DNA of 64,000 bases, from contig DF237192.1 in assembly GCA_000708835.1 (NCBI GenBank), positions 1 to 64,000 of the forward strand, read 5' to 3'. Numbering within the stretch: position 1 is the stretch's first letter; every line of letters starts with the position of its first letter. This document shows positions 45,384 to 58,100 of this stretch, piece by piece. Made by a program: the position numbers and the translations under genes. The notes under the pieces are model-generated. The model had not been told where the DNA came from. It made no database searches and worked only from the letters and a program-made list of their open reading frames with translations. Source of the DNA: Klebsormidium nitens. Taxonomy: Eukaryota > Streptophyta > Klebsormidiophyceae > Klebsormidiales > Klebsormidiaceae.

Positions 45384-48300
45384 ATGGGCAATTTCCTGCG
45401 CAAGGCGCGGAGGGCCCCAAAGAGAGGCGTCCAAGAAAGGCGGACGTTCGACGGCGAAGGTTCGCTGATACAAGGAAGCACGCACGGCCCCCACGTGTCG
45501 AAAGCAGAGGCGCCCACGTTCAAAATGGCATTCTTTATGCGCGCGAGCGGGGCCTCGAATGCTGAGCTCATCAGCCGCATGCGGGCCATGGGGAGCATCA
45601 AAAGCGGCAGGGTGGCTGACGTCATGACAGCTGTGGACCGGGGGCTGTTCGTGCCGTCCGATGAGGAGCCGTACTTTGATGTGCCGCAGCCGATCGGGTA
45701 CAATGCAACGATCTCAGGTGGGAACGGGATTCTTCGGGATATAATAACCAACGGAGAAACAAAGTACTCAGGAAAAAGCGCTGGGTTTTGAAGGACCCAA
45801 GGGGAAAGGAGACCCGTATTATCAAAGTAAGCGGGAAGTTCTGTGTAAGATTCAGGGGGGGCAATGATGAATTGTAAGAGGGCACAATGAAGGACTCTCC
45901 ATTTATCTGGGCTACTCGCGAACCCGATGATGGCAAGAAATGGACTATTGCAGATGCTGGGAACTTCGTGCGCCCCTCGATCTTGCAAGCGCATTGGCTT
46001 TTATCTTGGACCAGGGTGGCTGATGTCAGAAGTAGGTAGTATTCATTGCGTGGGCAAAAGGGCGCAGTCTCAGATGACAAGAACCTCGACCGTATCAACG
46101 TTTAGGACAAAGGGTATTTCTCGGCGAGTCATCAAAAGGTGCTTGTGCTGCCCAGTCTCTAGCGGCAACAAGAAGAAATGCCCAGACAGCAAGTTGTGTA
46201 CTCTCCGAATCCAAAATTATCTGATTGCTTCCGATCCTATCGACCGAAGATGAATCAGAATTACGTCGAACTGACTGCCCTTCAACTAAAGTTTGAGTCG
46301 AGAGCATCCCTATTGAGACCTCTCCATCTGCGTGTCACCGTTTGCTTTGACACATGTTTGATCTTGTCCTGTTGCGTTTGAAGAAGATGGATCAGAATAC
46401 CTCGATAAGAGAGTTGAATCCAGTCTCCTTAGCTCCCTGATTCCGACGGATTCTGTTTCTTCAAACTGCTACTGAAAGGATGCAGCCGACTATACAGAAC
46501 CGACTTCGAACTACTCTAACTCGCTTGTCGGCCAAGTTTGTTTCAAGCACACGCATAGCTAGAATCTCAATAGAAGCCAAATATTCATCCAAACGGGCCC
46601 ACACATTACCCCACTTAACAGATTAATAGGATACAGATCATCCACACAGAATGCCCGTGATACGAGATTCCCAAACGCTTAGGAAAACCCCCTCGAGCGC
46701 TTGTCAGCACGCTTCCAAACCTCAAATGTTGCAGAAACTTTCACGACTCAGTCAGTAAGCCAAGTCGCGCTGGCAGGGAACTGCTGCTTACCTTCACCCC
46801 GCAAATAGGTAGTTAGTTACCTTGTCACGCATGTAGGTCTCCTTATTTCGAGCAGCAGTTCTGGCTCTGGATGCAAACACCCATATTAATGCTAGCTCAA
46901 AGCCCACCTTCCTGCGCGCGCGCAGCCCCCCACATGCACGCGCACTGCCTGGACCTGCTGGAGGACCGCCTGCAGCCGGGCGCGCGCGCGCTCGACGTGG
47001 GCAGCGGCACGGGGTACCTTACCGCCTGCTTTGGCATGATGGTGGACGGGAAGGGAGGCAAGGCCGTCGGCGTGGAGCATATCAAAGGTGAATGATAACA
47101 GTTTAAACCCTTATGCTTATTTTCCGTTCTTGTATTTTCATTGCTTTGACGCTGAACGGAAGCAATGCTGGGAACTGAATCCTAGCGGCATAAGACCCGC
47201 TTAGGGCCGCAGGTTCGAGATGGTTGGGACACGGAAGCACTGGCATCGAAGGTGCCTAACAGGGAGAGTTTCTGCGCTTCTATTCAGCCGTCGTTCTGGT
47301 TTGAAATTTGCGACAGACACGACAGACATGAGAATTCTGCCGTTGAAGGCGGTACGTTGGGATGGAGCCATAGACTTTGAAACACCCCAGAACATTTGAA
47401 TCGCTTCCAAACAGTAGACGTGGTTTCGACAAAACCGCGTATAATTGTCTTTCCATTGTATCTTTGAGCTTCGAAGGTTTGGCTTGGCGGGCCACAAGCT
47501 CTTCAAGGTAATGGCCCGTCTGATCTGCTGTCAGTAATTCGAATACGACTGTTTGCTTACGTCCAGGAAGTTTCTCGTCCGGCTAAACGGCATTCTGTTT
47601 CCCAAGTGCAATCTGCCGGTCCATCTGCTTCATTTTTATTTCCGTCCTGCATTCGCTTCCTCAACCTCACCTGATCAGCTGCTGGACATCTCGTGGACGA
47701 ACAATATGCAGTGACGTCACTTTTGGCAGAGCTGACGGAGTCATCCAAGTCGAACGTCCGGAAGTCGGCCGCCGGACACCTGTTGGACAAGGGCGTGATT
47801 GAGCTGCACACGGGGGACGGCAGGAAAGGTTGGCCCACCGCGGCGCCGTATGACGTCATTCACGTGGGCGCGGCCGCGTCGGGCACCCCCAGGGTGGGCT
47901 CATCACGCTCGCTTCACATTTATCCCTTCTGTAATCGTAATGTATCATCAATTGACTGTTGACCATGTGAAATTACGCATTTTGACGTCGACTCTGTGCT
48001 CGTGCAAACGTAGCAAAGTTCAAAGTGATTAGATTCTGCCTTGAACCACCTCAAGTTTGGCCTCATTAGCCTCTTTGTAGTTATCAACTTTATGCGAAGC
48101 AGCGAACCTAAAACTAGTTTTGGCGACTTTCTGTGCACTTTCTGTGAGAAGGTGAACGCCCCGAATCCCGGATTCTGTCCAGACAATCAGACGAGCGGGG
48201 CGTGAGATCAGACTTGCAGGCCGGGGACACGGCTTAAGGCGGTGTCTACGCTTCCATTTTACATTACTCGAACCGAGAACGTCTGCAAGCGGAGACTCGA

Positions 48301-48755
48301 AGCGAGTCAAATGCGGATCTGTTGAAGTCAAGGCTCGAATTCATCTTAAGAATTACAAGTCGCTGGATGTCAATTGATTGCTTTCAAGGTTTTACCAGAC
48401 GGTAAAAGAGGTTTTGGTATATCACGTTACTAACATCCCGATACGATCAGGATTCAAGAAGTCTTGGACTTGAACTTTTAACGGCTTTCTTTACAAGTAA
48501 ACAAAGCCGTTAAATTTTCTAGTACTCCGCCGGTAAGTGTCTCCAAATTGCCTCCTTGTGCAGGAGCTTCTGCAGCAGCTCAAGCCCGGGGGCCGTATGG
48601 TGTGCCCGGTAGGCGACGCCCTGGATCAGCACCTGATGGTGTACGACAAGTCCCCGACCGGGGACTCCATTCGCGAGCGCGCAGCGACCGCGGTGCGGTA
48701 CGTACCGCTGATCGACGAGAAGGATCAACGGAACAGGAGACCGGGTCTGTTTTAA
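45384..48755 (+). CDS. PCMT: Protein-L-isoaspartate O-methyltransferase, 4 exons, 283 aa
   Basis: Repairs aged proteins by methylating L-isoaspartyl residues with S-adenosylmethionine (EC 2.1.1.77). Exons 45384-45717, 46926-47087, 47730-47893, 48564-48755 sum to 852, in frame. Landmarks: SNAELISRMRAMGSIKS, VMTAVDRGLFVP, the substrate-binding IGYNATIS joined over intron 1 to APHMHAHCL, SAM motif I LDVGSGTGYLT (about 134-144), VGVEHIKELTESS, YDVIHVGAAA, LKPGGRMVCPVG, and the C-terminal VRYVPLIDEKDQ. All core motifs are intact, so it should be active. The ATG at 45384 gives a basic 47-residue extension before a second in-frame ATG at 45525, where the canonical protein would start. Alternative starts could send the enzyme to plastid or nucleus versus cytosol; plant PIMT2 is known to do this, and here it is inference. 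Confidence 0.93.
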
Positions 48756-50057
48756 AGAGCAGAGGTTTTAGAAAGAGTTTCAGGGAAGGCTTGAACACTT
48801 GCAAGCAAAGCGGGCCTGTCGAAGTTGCAGATGGCGGATGGTCTAATGCGATTTGAGCAACAATTGATTGATTGCCTTTGTAAGACCCCACGAAAGCGCC
48901 GCCGGGCCCGTATACGTAAGGGGATCCTTGCATTGTCTCGACGTCATGTTTGAGACCAGATGTCTATAATGTTCAGCTCGTATACAAACGATAGCTTTCC
49001 AAATCTCACAGTGCTGATTGATGAGTGGTGTGTACCTCAGATGTACCTCTAGTTGTACTTCTGGTAAATGGCAGAGCCGGAAGCATTCTCACCACTAATC
49101 TGTAATGTGTCGGACATGCGGCCGTCAATGAAAGTTGCCGGCATTCGCTTCCAATGCAAGTGCTGACAGAACTCCAATTGATCGATGAGTTCTAAGCAAC
49201 ATGAAATGTCAATGAGGACATGAGCATTGCTGAGCCGGCCTTTTAATGGATAGCGTGATGGGGCGGATGTCTACGCGCAAGTTGCATAGGGTCGGAGCCA
49301 GAACTAGCGCGCTCGTTGTGGCTGCGCTCATGTTTTTCGTTATGTGCGGAAATTCGAATCCGGATTCTACGGCTATGGTATTCTATGGTATTGACCGTCC
49401 TGATCATTTCCGGCCATATGGCCACTCAGAGCTCCGTCAACCCTGTCGAAAATACCTTTCATACTGCTCTTGGTGGAATCAAGCAGGGCTTGAACCATCT
49501 GGACGCCGCCTCCCCTCAACGGAGTCGTCGAAGCTGGTTGTGCCAGGTCGAACTTCTCAGACTGGTGCTGATCGTCCTGCGATCGAGAGGCACGAGACCC
49601 GAGTCGATTGAAGAAAGCATTCAGCAGAAAAACAGTATTAGGAACCACAAATCAAAGTTATGGTTAGGTTAGATATGGAAGAAGAAAAGGGAAACAGGAA
49701 CGCGAAGACTGTATCGTGCACCGTAGTGGGCAATAAAGTCGGTTTGCCGTCCTGTGCGAGCGCGTTTGCATGAGTTGGATTGGAGAAAGGGGGCAAGGAA
49801 GTGAGGAGCCCCGTTTAAATGCAGCCCCGTTTGAGATTAGATTTGGAAGTCGAAAATCAGAAAGGAAAAGAGTAGGACTGTTCGACACCGAAAAGCATTG
49901 TCCTCACTTTTCAAAGAGCATGCCACACTTTTTCCGCTCGAGCGGCTTAACCAAAGCACTGTGGAGTAATCATCGAACAGGTTCTTCTAGACTGATGAGG
50001 ACCAACAGTACGTAGCCTGATGCACAGACCCATGACACCATATAAAGGCGAGCGCTT
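48756..50057. other. Convergent intergenic region
   Basis: About 1.3 kb between the 3' ends of PCMT (plus) and the BTB gene (minus). A plus frame at 49246-49611 and frames opposite it have no family likeness. 3' UTRs are expected here. Confidence 0.45.
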
Positions 50058-51405
50058 TCAAATTCTCACCGTCTCATCTTTGGAAGGATGGATGAAGAAG
50101 GCTTGTACCCAATCTTCGAACCAGGGCTCCCAGTCTTGCTCCTCCCCGCTTCCATTCTTCGGCTGAAGCAGCATACCCATCCACGGATCAAGCACCGCCC
50201 TTTGCCGATCCTTGGGAAGCGTCGACAGAATCTCCAGGAACTCTGCTTCCACTAGGTCATACGCATCTCCGTCGTCATCGTCATCATCATCGTCATCTTC
50301 CTCGTCATGTTCGTCGTCATATCCATCGTCATCTTCCTCGTCATCCTCATCTTCAGCAGCTGCCCTGCGACTGGATCCTTGCTCTTTGTACACCCAAAGG
50401 CTGAGCACTTTGCATCTAAGGTCTTCGTCCAAAATAAGCTTCCCTTTTCGGACGGTTCGGAGGATGGGAAGGAACGCCGGACAGACTACATCGCAGAAGA
50501 CGCTTTCGTACAACCCCTTTGGGAAGAGAATCTTTGACTCCGTGGAAGAAGTCGACGATGCGGAGCCTGATGTCATGGGTGCGTCCAAGGTTTGTCTCTG
50601 AGAAAATCCAAGCCGCGCCGCTGAGAATCACTTTTAGTTCACTGCGTTCGCTGTCGAGCAGGATGCTTCCTCGATCTTCTACAACTACTTTGGCAGTGAG
50701 CTGCTGCAGGCTGATTTTCAGAGCGTCCAAAAAGTTGTCCCTCTCTTGTTCAAAGATCTCCCTTTTGAACCGCAACTGCATTGCAAGAGAGTTGATCATC
50801 TCCCTGGCTTGTTCAGAGCCCTTTACGTGTTCGCCGCACCTAGCTGCCTTGAACAAGTCTTGAAGAAAGGTGAACCGCTTGTCTGCGCTTGCAGGAGCCA
50901 TGCGCTTAGTCAGACTCTCAGGAGGACAAGCTGAGCTCTCTAAGAATCTTCTAACCCGCTCCGACTGAGCTCTAGTCCATGGAACAGAACTCAAGTATTG
51001 GACGGCGTCTGATGAAAGCTTGGTTAGCGATAAGTGGTCTGCTGGCTGGAGGCATCTCAAGGCCTCCGAGAAGCAAGAGAAGCGATGAATTTTCTTGGCA
51101 GAATGGTGTGCCTCAAAAACCTTTCGCGTCGCGAGAGCGTAGTCGTCAACAGGCCCTGAGACAATGACGGACACCTTTGTAAAAGTTGTCCCGTTCTGCG
51201 TGCTTTCTTCCAGGTGTTTGTTCACCCACCTCTTGGAGAAATGAGAAGTAAAAAACGGGCTGTGCTCAACTAGCACATCTTTGTGCAGACACACAGATGC
51301 AGTTTCTCTAATGGGTTGTGCTTCCAGTGGTGTCTCCGCCGAAAGCTCTTTCACAAAGGTTAGAGAACACATACCACTCTGCTTCGCCTCATCAGAAAGA
51401 TACAT
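50058..51405 (-). CDS. BTB/POZ domain protein, single exon, one frameshift, about 448 aa
   Basis: Plant-type BTB/POZ protein, probably a substrate adaptor for a CUL3 ubiquitin ligase or a regulator. The N-terminal BTB has CLHKDVLVEHSPFF, then YALATRKVFEA and the family block YLSSVPWTRAQSERVRRFL (about 140-158). The C-terminal part resembles plant BTB proteins of the At5g60050/At1g63850 sort (AAWIFSETNL, LEILSTLPKDRQRAVLDPWM). An Asp/Glu-rich insert of about 25 residues (50270-50360) interrupts it. The frame shifts by one base around 50515-50520: the upstream frame reads DSLPKG and the downstream frame LYESVFCDVVCP. Removing one base from a run of four C (plus strand) would rejoin them. Likely a sequence error; a recent pseudogene is the alternative. 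The start at 51405 is the first ATG. Divergent from RPC1. Confidence 0.72.
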
Positions 51406-52140
51406 TTTGAATTACTCTGCACGTTAGTTTCTGCAGGTTGCTGGAAGAAAGATTCTGACATGCAGGCAAAGCGACGGCAATGCACTAGAAGCCGCTAGCT
51501 TGTGACGGTGCCCTAAGCGACTACACTAATAAGAGCCAAAGGCGCCGCTCTCAGTCCTTAACCAAGTCGAACATGGCGATCGTACAGGCGGTAAGAAAGT
51601 CGAAATGGCGATCGTCGAGTCGTATCCAGTAGTATCTAAAGTATTAAACAGGCTGGATGCACGTACCGCGGGCGCGGGCGCGGGCGCGGCCTGATCGAGC
51701 CACGCCGCCTGGGGGTTTATGCCCGAAACCTCATATTTGGACCCCGACCCGAAACCCTAAACTGCACACGCCATGTATGATGTAGCCTGAACATAAAACC
51801 CTAATTAGTTTTCGCTTCGAGTTTTGTTGCGCTTGCTTTGCTTGCGCCCAAGTGGGAATCAATTGCAGGGCTTCAAGGAAGTCAGGAGCTGAAGAATGAT
51901 ATGCATCAGGGCGGAAGGTGGATGGCTAGAAAACGAGTGCTCTTAGGACCCCTCTTGGACTGCAAACGAAGCGCATGACGAAGAACGAGGAATGCTGCTT
52001 GCAGAGCGGGTGGTCTGACAGTGACACCACTTTTGACAGATTTATCTGAGCAAACAGAGAGTTTGTGATAGAAACTTTTTGCTGGAAGTCAACTTTATAG
52101 AAGCTCAAAGGAGGATTAAGCTTTGCACATTACTGTAGCG
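51406..52140. promoter_or_regulatory. Shared divergent promoter region of BTB and RPC1 genes
   Basis: 735 bases between the two ATGs. It has two perfect telo-box motifs AAACCCTAA (51752-51760 and 51796-51804) and a GGGCGC-type tandem run (about 51667-51692). In plants telo-boxes mark promoters of translation and ribosome-related genes, which fits a Pol III subunit. A short ATG-led stretch at 51572 followed by GCG|GTAAGA could be a 5' leader exon, but its phase does not join 52141. Confidence 0.6.
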
Positions 52141-55100
52141 ATGGTGCTTCGGGAACAGTTGGGGCTGGTTGTGGCGGCCCCGGAATCCACCATCGCTTTC
52201 ACAAAGAAGATGTACCGCGACGACCCCGGCCCTAGGAAGATCAAGAGCATCCAATTCGGGGTGATGTCAGCGCAGGAGATGGTTAAAGTATCAGAGCTGC
52301 ACGTTTTTGAAAGGAACCTGTACCAGCAACCGGAGAGGAAGCCGGCGCCCAATGGGATCCTTGACACAAAGTTGGTGAGCGTTCATCTGTAAATGGTGCA
52401 GCTAAGTACAAGAGGTGGTGCCTCGAAGCTTGGATGGCATTGATTGACAGCATTACCAGTGAATAGCAAGCCTTGATCTTCCACTTCAAGAGCGAGACAA
52501 ACAACTTGCAGCACCTTTATTACATCTTCTTCGACGAGTAATGTTCTTTAAGGATGTGCAAAGAGCTTGACTGTTCACTTCGTCAATGTTTCGAGTGCTT
52601 GTTCTGGTTAGCTTGTGGCAAAAGTTAGGAGTTTCTGTGGCGCCAAAGTACAAATGCTTTTATTATGTTTCTGTCTGAGAGCGGTTAAAAACTCATGGGA
52701 GCCTTGGCTGTCCATCGTGCATGCCGCACATTTAGTACGTACTTCGATTGTGCAACACTGCCCTTCTCGTTGATAGTTTTCGCTCATAGTGTTGGTCAAT
52801 AGAGTTGGGGTTGAAGTTTATCACAGCTGTGGCGCAGAGGGTCTGTTCTTTAAATATGTTTTCCAGGAATCAAGGAAAAAGATGGTTGTGCACCCCACAA
52901 GTACAGGCTACGAGCACTTGTTCAGTGCTTCAGAAGTGTTGTCGGAACATATTTGCTTTAAAGCAGACTCGAGTACAGTTGGAGAATCAGGACTTTGGGC
53001 CAACCCAAGAAGATAGATTAGGCTTTGACCACTCCGATGGCCATTCATAACCAATAAGTACCCCAGGCATCTCGGTAGTACTCTGCCCCCGCAAAAGTCC
53101 AAACGTGGACACCTGCTGTGCATGTCTTGAGTGTCAAGTCATTTGAAAGCGGTGTCATTTAACTAAAAGGTGTCCAGACATGCTGTTATTGACACCATCG
53201 ACTCCACGCAGGGCACCACTGACAAGCGGGGCGAGTGCTCGACCTGCAAAGGCAAGCTGACGGACTGCGCCGGGCACTTTGGTCACATCCGGCTGGCACT
53301 GCCTGTGCTGCACATCGGATACTTCAAGCACTGCATTGCCATCCTGCAGTGCATCTGCAAGGTGAGCCTTCCCTTCCATGGGGTTTCCTTCTCTGACAGG
53401 CTCTGTCGCAATCCGGAGTGATTATGGACAGTTTGCGCTCCTTCCTGCTTTGGAAAAACGTTGATATTTGAAAGACGTATGTCAAAATCAAGAAGCCATG
53501 GGAAGATGGAGAGAGTTGGGTGGCAATTCTGAGTTGAAGCTTAGGGTGTTGAAACATATTCTGTTCGTCATCTGGATCAAACGCCAGCACGGGTACCCGC
53601 CGGTTCTCGGAGACACTGCTTTTCGCCCTGGCTTTCTCACTGTTTCTTGACACAGTTTGAGAGAATCATCCTCAATAAAGGCGGAGCCAATTCTGTCGCT
53701 GGTCATCATTTCGGCTTCTATTGGGCTGCAGAGCTGCGCCCGCATCCTTCTTCCAGAGGATGAGCGGAAGGTGTTCCTGCGGCGATTCCGCAACCCCTCG
53801 GTGGAGATCCTCCAGAAAAAGGCCATGTTCAAGAAAGTCGCGGACCGTTGCAAGCGGCAGCGGTACTGCCCGCACTGCGGGGATGTCAACGGTGAGCGAG
53901 TTCTCGCTGCTAGAAGTAGGATTTGAGAGGGACCGTTTGCTTTCTTGGTTGTGTCACTTTCGGCCGTGGGTTGGCGTGAAACGACTTTCAGGGAGGCAGG
54001 TGACAAACGGTTTCTTTGTCAACGAATAGGACAGTCTTTCTTAACGGTGTTCGTGGCCAGGTGAAAAACGGCCACTGGAACGCTCAAGCCAATGCACGAC
54101 GACGTGCGCTGAGGATGCGTTCTAGGTTCCACGCGATTTCTCAGATGCCAACTGTCTGGCCCACTTTCACTACCTCTAAAGATGCGAAAAATTGACGAAC
54201 TCGCTTCCTCTCCCAGGTGTGGTTGTAAAGGGATCCAGACGCTGAAGTTCATGCCCGAAAATCACGCAAAGCCCGAGAACAGAATCCCTAGTTGTTAATC
54301 TGGATTTATTCAAGCATGGCAACTGTGACCGTGGTTGATAGACACGCTGATAAAACTTCCACCAATAACTCTGCCAGGCGTGGTTAAGAAGGCGACTCAG
54401 ACGCTGAAGATTATGCACGACAAGTACGCCAAGGACGTCTCGATCAAGGAGGACTTCCAGGAGGAGTTCCAGGAGCCGGCTAAGCACAACCGCGAGCTCA
54501 AAACGCACCTCAACAAAGTGCAAGACGACCTGAACCCGATCCGCATCCTGGGCCTCTTCGAGCGGATACTGGACGAGGTGAGAGTTCCTAGAACTTCGTA
54601 GATGTTTAGGGTTTTCAAGTACTTCGGGAGTAGGGTTTTACACTGGGGTTCATTGCCTATGTTCTGAAGCCTTCAAAGCGGGCCAGAACCAATTGGGCGA
54701 TTGCCTCTGGTCGACCTGCAGAAACTTACAACTGTTTCCAACACGCCTGTCGTCCACCTTTTCTGTTAGTATCTTGATCCAGGACTGAGAGTGCCGTCCG
54801 TCCCAGCGTGTGTTGAGTGTTCAGTCCTTGCGACACCTCTCCATCTAGAAGCTCTCGCTCTTCTGCAAACATCCGAGATCAGAGGTGAAGCGAAGGTGCT
54901 ACGAGACTGTCATGGGTGCGGAGACTGCCTTTGCTGGCAAAACTGATTTACAACGCGTATGTAAAGGCGTCACGTACATCGCTTGCAGGACTGCGAGATC
55001 CTGGACGTTCACGGACGTCCGGAGCGGCTCGTTATGACGCACCTGATCGTGCCACCTGTCTGCATCCGGCCGTCCGTGGAGATGGAGTCGGCCGCGGGGA

Positions 55101-58100
55101 GTAACGAGGATGACATCACCATGAAACTGATGCAGATCATCGAGGTGAACAAGATCGTCGAGGACGCACTGCAGAAAGGGCTGGCCATCAACCAGGTCAT
55201 GGTGAGTAGTTTTCTAACTCTGCCGTGGTCCATTTACTATCCGCTTCTAGGTTCTGATTGTCTGATCTGATTCTTCGTCTCTGCGACGTCCTTGGCTGCT
55301 TCGCTGTCTTGTACGGGGCAGGGACGGTGCCAATCCTAGCAAAGTTGGCGGAGAACTTGCAACGTTGCCTGCGAGGTTGACTACTCTCAATCTCATCTGA
55401 TCAAAGTTGGCTCTTCAAGGCCTACAAAAGAATCGCTGAAGAACGGGCTAGCCACAGACGCAGTCCGAAAGGCTGCTTACCCGTCGCGTTCAATGGATTG
55501 CCGGGTCTGATTTCACTCCCTGCTTGTATTCTGCAGCCTCTCAGATTGTCGGAGCGAGCGACTTGAAACTTACGACCAGTCGCTTGACGGGAAATTACAA
55601 TCGGTTGGAAAGAGATCCGATATGGTTGCTTTTACTCCCTATGCAAGGTAAGTAGCGTTCCGACCTCTTGTCTGAATTCAATATGTTGCCTCACGAAGCC
55701 CGCATTCGTTTGTGCAGGAGAGCTGGGACTTCCTCCAAGTCCAGACGGCCATGTATATCAACAGCGAGCTGCCGGGCATGCCCATGGCCTTCCAGAGCGG
55801 AAAGCCACTGCGCGGGTTTGTGCAGCGGTTAAAGGGCAAACAGGGGCGGTTCCGAGGTAACCTGTCGGGGAAGCGCGTGGACTTCAGCGGGCGGACGGTT
55901 ATCTCGCCTGACCCGAACTTGAGGATCAACGAGGTCGCCGTGCCGATTCTGATGGCACAGATTTTGAGCTATCCGGAGAAGGTGAGGAAGAGGTCGCTCA
56001 AAAGCGAACAGATGTCGTCGTTTGGGGTTTGGGTGTGTTCTGACGGCGGTCAACAAGCTGCTGTGCTTTCTTTTTTGTGAGCGCGTACGTTGGCGGAAGC
56101 CCGCATGGCGATCAGCGACCTTGCAAGCGGCCGCAAGCTACGCTTGCTAAACTTAGTTGTCGGCTGGAATGAGAACGTTCATCGGCTGGCAGATAGCCGT
56201 CTTTCCTTTCTTTCTCTCTGGGAAGGACTTTCGTGAGGATTTTGCGCAGAGTCATGCTGACCTTTTCGATAGAGGAGCCAAACATCGGTCGGACTGGGTG
56301 CGGGAGCAAAGTCCATTCCTGCAAGGACGTCCTGAAAGCTTCTCGTGAAAATGTGTTCGGCCACAAGTCAACTCCGCAGAACTTGTGTAAGAGCCGTGCT
56401 GAAGAAACCTGTGTTGACTGACTCTCGTGTGTGTACACAGGTGAACCGGCACAACATAGAGAAGCTGCGGCAGCGCGTCCTGAACGGGATGACGAAGCAC
56501 CCGGGCGCAAACTTCGTGTGCTTCCCAGACGGCGGGAAATGGTACGCTCCGGATTGTGAAGCCTCTCACCAGCTTTGATCGTGATTGTCATTCGATCAAA
56601 GAGTGAAGCGCCTGTGATCAGTCTGAATAGCTTTATGAAGAGTCAATCAGGAAGCGGGGCTCCCTCTCTGTCTGGAAAAAGCAGAAGGGCAGTAAGGCAG
56701 AAGCGATGTGCTTAATTTCAGATAAGGGGCGTTCTGTCACCGGTTTTCCCGATGGGACATCGTTGTCGCACCTGTCGTCGCTGCTTGTCCTACTCCTTGA
56801 ATGGACGCATCAATACGAGTGCCCTTGTTCTAGTGTCCTTGGTAGCACCTGAAGGTTCGTCTTTTATGATTTTCCAATTCGTGTTTTGGATGCACCTGGG
56901 AAATGGCTTACGTCCCGCTTTTCGAACCCGCCTTCTTGTTCCTGTTCTTGAAGTGACGCAGCAAAGTATGTGAGACGTTGGCAAGCGGAACAGCTGTCGA
57001 CACCGCACGTTCTGCAGGCAAACTTGGATCCAAGGCTCAACTGCGGTTACTGAGCAAACAAGTTGAGCAGAATAAGGGCCTCTCCGAGGTGACTGGGCAT
57101 CCCGCGGACCAACAACTAGATATGAGAGCCAGCTCTTAGAATGCTAGATCCGAGCTTAGTCACATTGAATCCTCTGGTTCAGGTTCCTGAAGTTCGGCGA
57201 CCGGCGGCGTGTGGCAGCCGAGCTCAAGTGCTTCAGAAATAGGTTAAAGCCGCCTTTTTGGTAGTGCAGATTTTGAGCTTATTCACACCGAGTTTTTTGG
57301 TCCAGGTTTCTGAAGTTTGGCGACAGGCGGCGCGTGGCGTCCGAGCTCAAGTACGGCGACGTGGTGGAGCGCCACCTGGAGGATGGCGACATTGTGCTCT
57401 TCAACCGGCAGCCCAGTCTGCACAAGATGTCCATCATGTCGCATAGAGTATGGCCCGCCTCATAAGCTATGACGCGCATTGTTGTTTGTTTGCATCCTTT
57501 CTCAGCCAGTCTGGTTCAGATGACGGAAAAGAAGCTGGCATTACTGTGCTCTTTGACCGGCAGCCGAGCTTGCATGGATGTCCATTGTGTCGCACTAGGG
57601 TATGGCGGGCCTCCTAGATTGGAAATACGCTTTATTTGAAATGGCGTATCCTAGCTTGCTGCTAACGATTCTGGGGAGAATCGGGATTGCAGAAGCGATC
57701 ACTAGGTGGAGCAGATTCTAAGGTTTTACTCGGTAGTCGAGGGGTTCACTTACCGTTTATTATGCCGGTGGTAAGCTCGGCATGAGCGAATGCTATAATT
57801 CAGCACCGAGCAAATGACATTGTGCATGTCTTTTCGCAACACCAACGGCCGCCGGTTGTTGACGGTCTCGGAGGTCGGCAATAGTCAAATACGGATTGCT
57901 TCTGTTTCTGTTCGCTCTCTATGCAGGCCCGCTTCATGCCGTGGCGAACTCTGCGGTTCAACGAGTGCGTGTGCAACCCGTACCACGCAGATTTCGACGG
58001 TGACGAGATGAATGGGCGTCTTCGGTCTTTCAGTTCTTTGGATACTGATCGCTGAACTGCTTCATTCTGTGCAGGCCCGCATCATGCCGTGGCGAACCCT

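Noticed and set aside
47205-47230. GGTTCGAGATGG resembling a tRNA B box
   Set aside because: No cloverleaf can be built around it; it lies in a PCMT intron.
50270-50360. TCATCG/TCATCT microsatellite
   Set aside because: It is coding: the Asp/Glu-rich insert of the BTB protein, so not listed as a separate repeat.
57927-58013. Mutually exclusive exon of RPC1
   Set aside because: No donor follows the copy, and it ends 18 codons early; treated as a decayed duplicate unless transcripts show use.
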